DNA from: VRUE01 sp035266685 | GTDB lineage: Bacteria > Actinomycetota > Thermoleophilia > Solirubrobacterales > 70-9 | Direction: 5' to 3' | Assembly (NCBI GenBank): GCA_035266685.1 | Contig: DATFMX010000152.1 | Location: 1-7,524 of the forward strand | DNA length: 7,524 nucleotides | Part shown: positions 6,760-7,524 of the stretch, piece by piece | Layout: each line of letters opens with the position of its first letter | Numbering within the stretch: position 1 is the stretch's first letter | The notes under the pieces: model-generated | Told to the model about the DNA's origin: nothing | Databases searched by the model: none | Seen by the model: the letters and a program-made list of their open reading frames with translations, nothing else | Position numbers and translations under genes: made by a program

Positions 6760-6941
6760 TTAACGACCTTATTCGCCTTGAGGCAGCGGGTGCAGACGTA
6801 GGTGCGCAGCTTGCGGCCGTTCTCCTGGATCCGCACCTTCTGCAGGTTCGGGTCGAAGCGCCGCTTGGTGGCGACCATCGAGTGGCTGCGGGACTGGCCG
6901 AACGCCGGTCCCTTGCCGCAGCTGTGACATACCTTGGCCAT
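6750..6941 (-). CDS. rpmB: 50S ribosomal protein L28
   Basis: L28 is a small basic protein of the large ribosomal subunit. From the chosen start the product is 63 residues beginning MAKVCHSCGKGPAFG, the normal opening of the family. It is the zinc-binding C+ form: CHSC near the N-terminus and CTRC near the C-terminus make a four-cysteine ribbon. The core TKRRFDPNLQKVRI and the end CLKANKVVKAA are typical. An in-frame ATG 12 bases further upstream (6951-6953) would add MHDP and cannot be excluded, as neither start has a clear Shine-Dalgarno; family alignment favours the MAK start. A TAGCAT box (6952-6957, minus strand) could be a -10 giving a very short leader. It converges with the transporter gene and diverges from the toxin-antitoxin module. 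A zinc-dependent L28 is often paired with a cysteine-free copy elsewhere in a genome; none is seen here. Confidence 0.96.
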   Translation of the reverse strand: MAKVCHSCGKGPAFGQSRSHSMVATKRRFDPNLQKVRIQENGRKLRTYVCTRCLKANKVVKAA

Positions 6942-6968
6942 CGGGTCGTGCATGCTACCGTGATCGTT

Positions 6969-6980
6969 AGTTAGCTAACT
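6969..6980. promoter_or_regulatory. 12-bp perfect palindrome in the rpmB / antitoxin divergent region
   Basis: AGTTAGCTAACT is its own reverse complement and lies in the 98-base gap between rpmB and the antitoxin gene, in an AT-rich pocket of an otherwise GC-rich stretch. Flanking TTAGT (6967-6971) and ACTAA (6983-6987) extend it loosely. Phd/YefM antitoxins repress their own operons by binding short palindromes, so it is a candidate operator; its distance from the antitoxin ATG (about 60 bases) suits a promoter position. It could equally belong to the rpmB promoter. The palindrome is seen directly; the function is inferred. Confidence 0.5.
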
Positions 6981-7025
6981 GGACTAAGTAGCGACTTCCG
7001 CAAACTCCGCCAACCGCCCGACCCC

Positions 7026-7037
7026 GAGGGGGGAGAG
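7026..7037 (+). promoter_or_regulatory. Ribosome-binding site of the antitoxin gene
   Basis: The purine run GAGGGGGGAGAG ends two bases before the antitoxin ATG, with GGAG at 7032-7035 four bases from it. It is the clearest Shine-Dalgarno sequence in the window and decides the antitoxin start. Strong translation here fits the need for antitoxin in excess of toxin. Confidence 0.7.
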
Positions 7038-7039
7038 AA

Positions 7040-7336
7040 ATGAGCGCCGAGGACTTGGAGCAGGTGAACATGCACGAGGCCAAGACCCACCTGTCGAAGC
7101 TGGTCGGGCGAGTCGAAGGAGGCGAGGAGATCGTGATCAGCCGTGCCGGCAAGCCGGCGGCGAAGTTGGTGCCAATGCATGAGCCGAAAAAGCTCGGCAA
7201 ACGCAAGCTCGGTGGCTTGGAGGGCAAATTCGAGGTGCCGTCGGATGAGGAATGGAAGGAAATGAAGAAGGAAACCGAGCAACTCTTCGAGGAGAGCGAG
7301 ATCTTTCCAGGGGAAAACAAGAAGGGTCCGCGTTGA
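7040..7336 (+). CDS. Type II toxin-antitoxin system antitoxin, Phd/YefM family
   Basis: The product is a 98-residue antitoxin that should bind and neutralise the PIN-domain toxin encoded directly downstream and repress the shared promoter. The N-terminal half carries the Phd/YefM DNA-binding fold signature: VNMHEAKTHLSKLVGRVEGGEEIVISRAGKPAAKLVP (residues 9-45). The C-terminal half (about 46-98) is strongly charged, rich in Lys and Glu, includes LGGLEGKFEVPSDEEW, and would be the flexible toxin-binding tail; it is somewhat longer than in many relatives. The ATG start follows a strong Shine-Dalgarno. The stop overlaps the toxin start (TTGA), so the two are translationally coupled. The C-terminal half uses AAG, GAA and AAA codons freely and is less GC-rich than the housekeeping genes, which suggests acquisition by transfer. 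Confidence 0.9.
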   Translation: MSAEDLEQVNMHEAKTHLSKLVGRVEGGEEIVISRAGKPAAKLVPMHEPKKLGKRKLGGLEGKFEVPSDEEWKEMKKETEQLFEESEIFPGENKKGPR

Positions 7337-7524
7337 GGCTGCTGCTCGACACCCAAGTCCTGATCTGGGTGCTTGCAAATCCTGGAAGACTCCCAGCCGC
7401 AACGACCGATGCGTTGGAAAGCTATGAAAACCAAGTCCTCGTCAGCGTGGCCAGCCCTTGGGAGATCGCGATCAAGTCCGCCCTGGGCAAGCTATCTTCA
7501 ATCGACGATTTCGAGTTTCAGATT
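7333..7524 (+). CDS. VapC-like PIN-domain ribonuclease toxin (partial, 3' end outside window)
   Basis: PIN-domain toxins are Mg-dependent ribonucleases that cut RNA, commonly tRNA or rRNA, when freed from their antitoxin. The first 64 residues are visible. They begin MRLLLDTQVLIWVLANPGRL, the classic PIN opening with the first catalytic aspartate at D6, and continue to VLVSVASPWEIAIKSALGKL (35-54), where E44 is the second acidic residue. This is the VapC subgroup often paired with Phd-type antitoxins; many relatives have DTHV where this has DTQV. The start is a TTG (7333-7335) overlapping the antitoxin stop TGA by two bases within TTGA, with GAAGGG (7321-7326) six bases upstream as ribosome-binding site. 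The frame is open to the window edge. A full protein would be roughly 120-135 residues, so the remaining acidic residues of the active site cannot be checked here. Confidence 0.9.
   Translation, partial: MRLLLDTQVLIWVLANPGRLPAATTDALESYENQVLVSVASPWEIAIKSALGKLSSIDDFEFQI

Noticed and set aside
7349..7372. Short inverted repeat CACCCA / TGGGTG near the toxin start
   Set aside because: Only six base pairs with a long loop, within the conserved PIN coding segment; expected by chance.
6967..7434. Minus-strand open frames opposite the toxin-antitoxin module
   Set aside because: They are antisense to two genes with clear Phd/YefM and PIN signatures and have no motifs of their own.

Overview
The window is high-GC, gene-dense bacterial chromosome. 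The gene set, the C+ form of L28, GTG/TTG starts and the sequence style of RecG and RsmD suggest a high-GC actinobacterium, perhaps class Thermoleophilia (Solirubrobacterales-like). That placement is inferred from sequence character, not from a search.

From left to right, three genes read leftward as a probable operon: fakA (Dak2/DegV-type fatty-acid kinase catalytic subunit), recG (branch-migration helicase) and rsmD (16S rRNA guanine-N2 methyltransferase, whose stop lies at the window edge). fakA and recG overlap by 25 bases. recG and rsmD are separated by 63 bases that hold a perfect 17-bp inverted repeat. recG also carries an in-frame insertion built on a perfect 21-bp inverted repeat with smaller inverted repeats inside it.

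On the other strand a large MMPL/RND-type membrane transporter starts 77 bases from fakA, diverging from it. It converges on rpmB (ribosomal protein L28, leftward) with a six-base gap. rpmB, fakA, recG and rsmD form a familiar neighbourhood in Gram-positive bacteria, so the transporter looks like an intruder in a conserved housekeeping block.

To the right of rpmB, a divergent region with a perfect 12-bp palindrome precedes a type II toxin-antitoxin module: a Phd/YefM-like antitoxin followed by a VapC-like PIN-domain toxin. The toxin starts on a TTG that overlaps the antitoxin stop and runs off the window after 64 codons. This module is visibly less GC-rich than the rest and is probably acquired.

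The housekeeping genes serve ribosome assembly (rpmB, rsmD), DNA repair (recG) and lipid metabolism (fakA, possibly the MMPL protein). No gene-free stretch exceeds 100 bases. I saw no tRNA, rRNA, CRISPR array or insertion sequence. The strongest candidate for something undescribed is the palindromic element inside recG.
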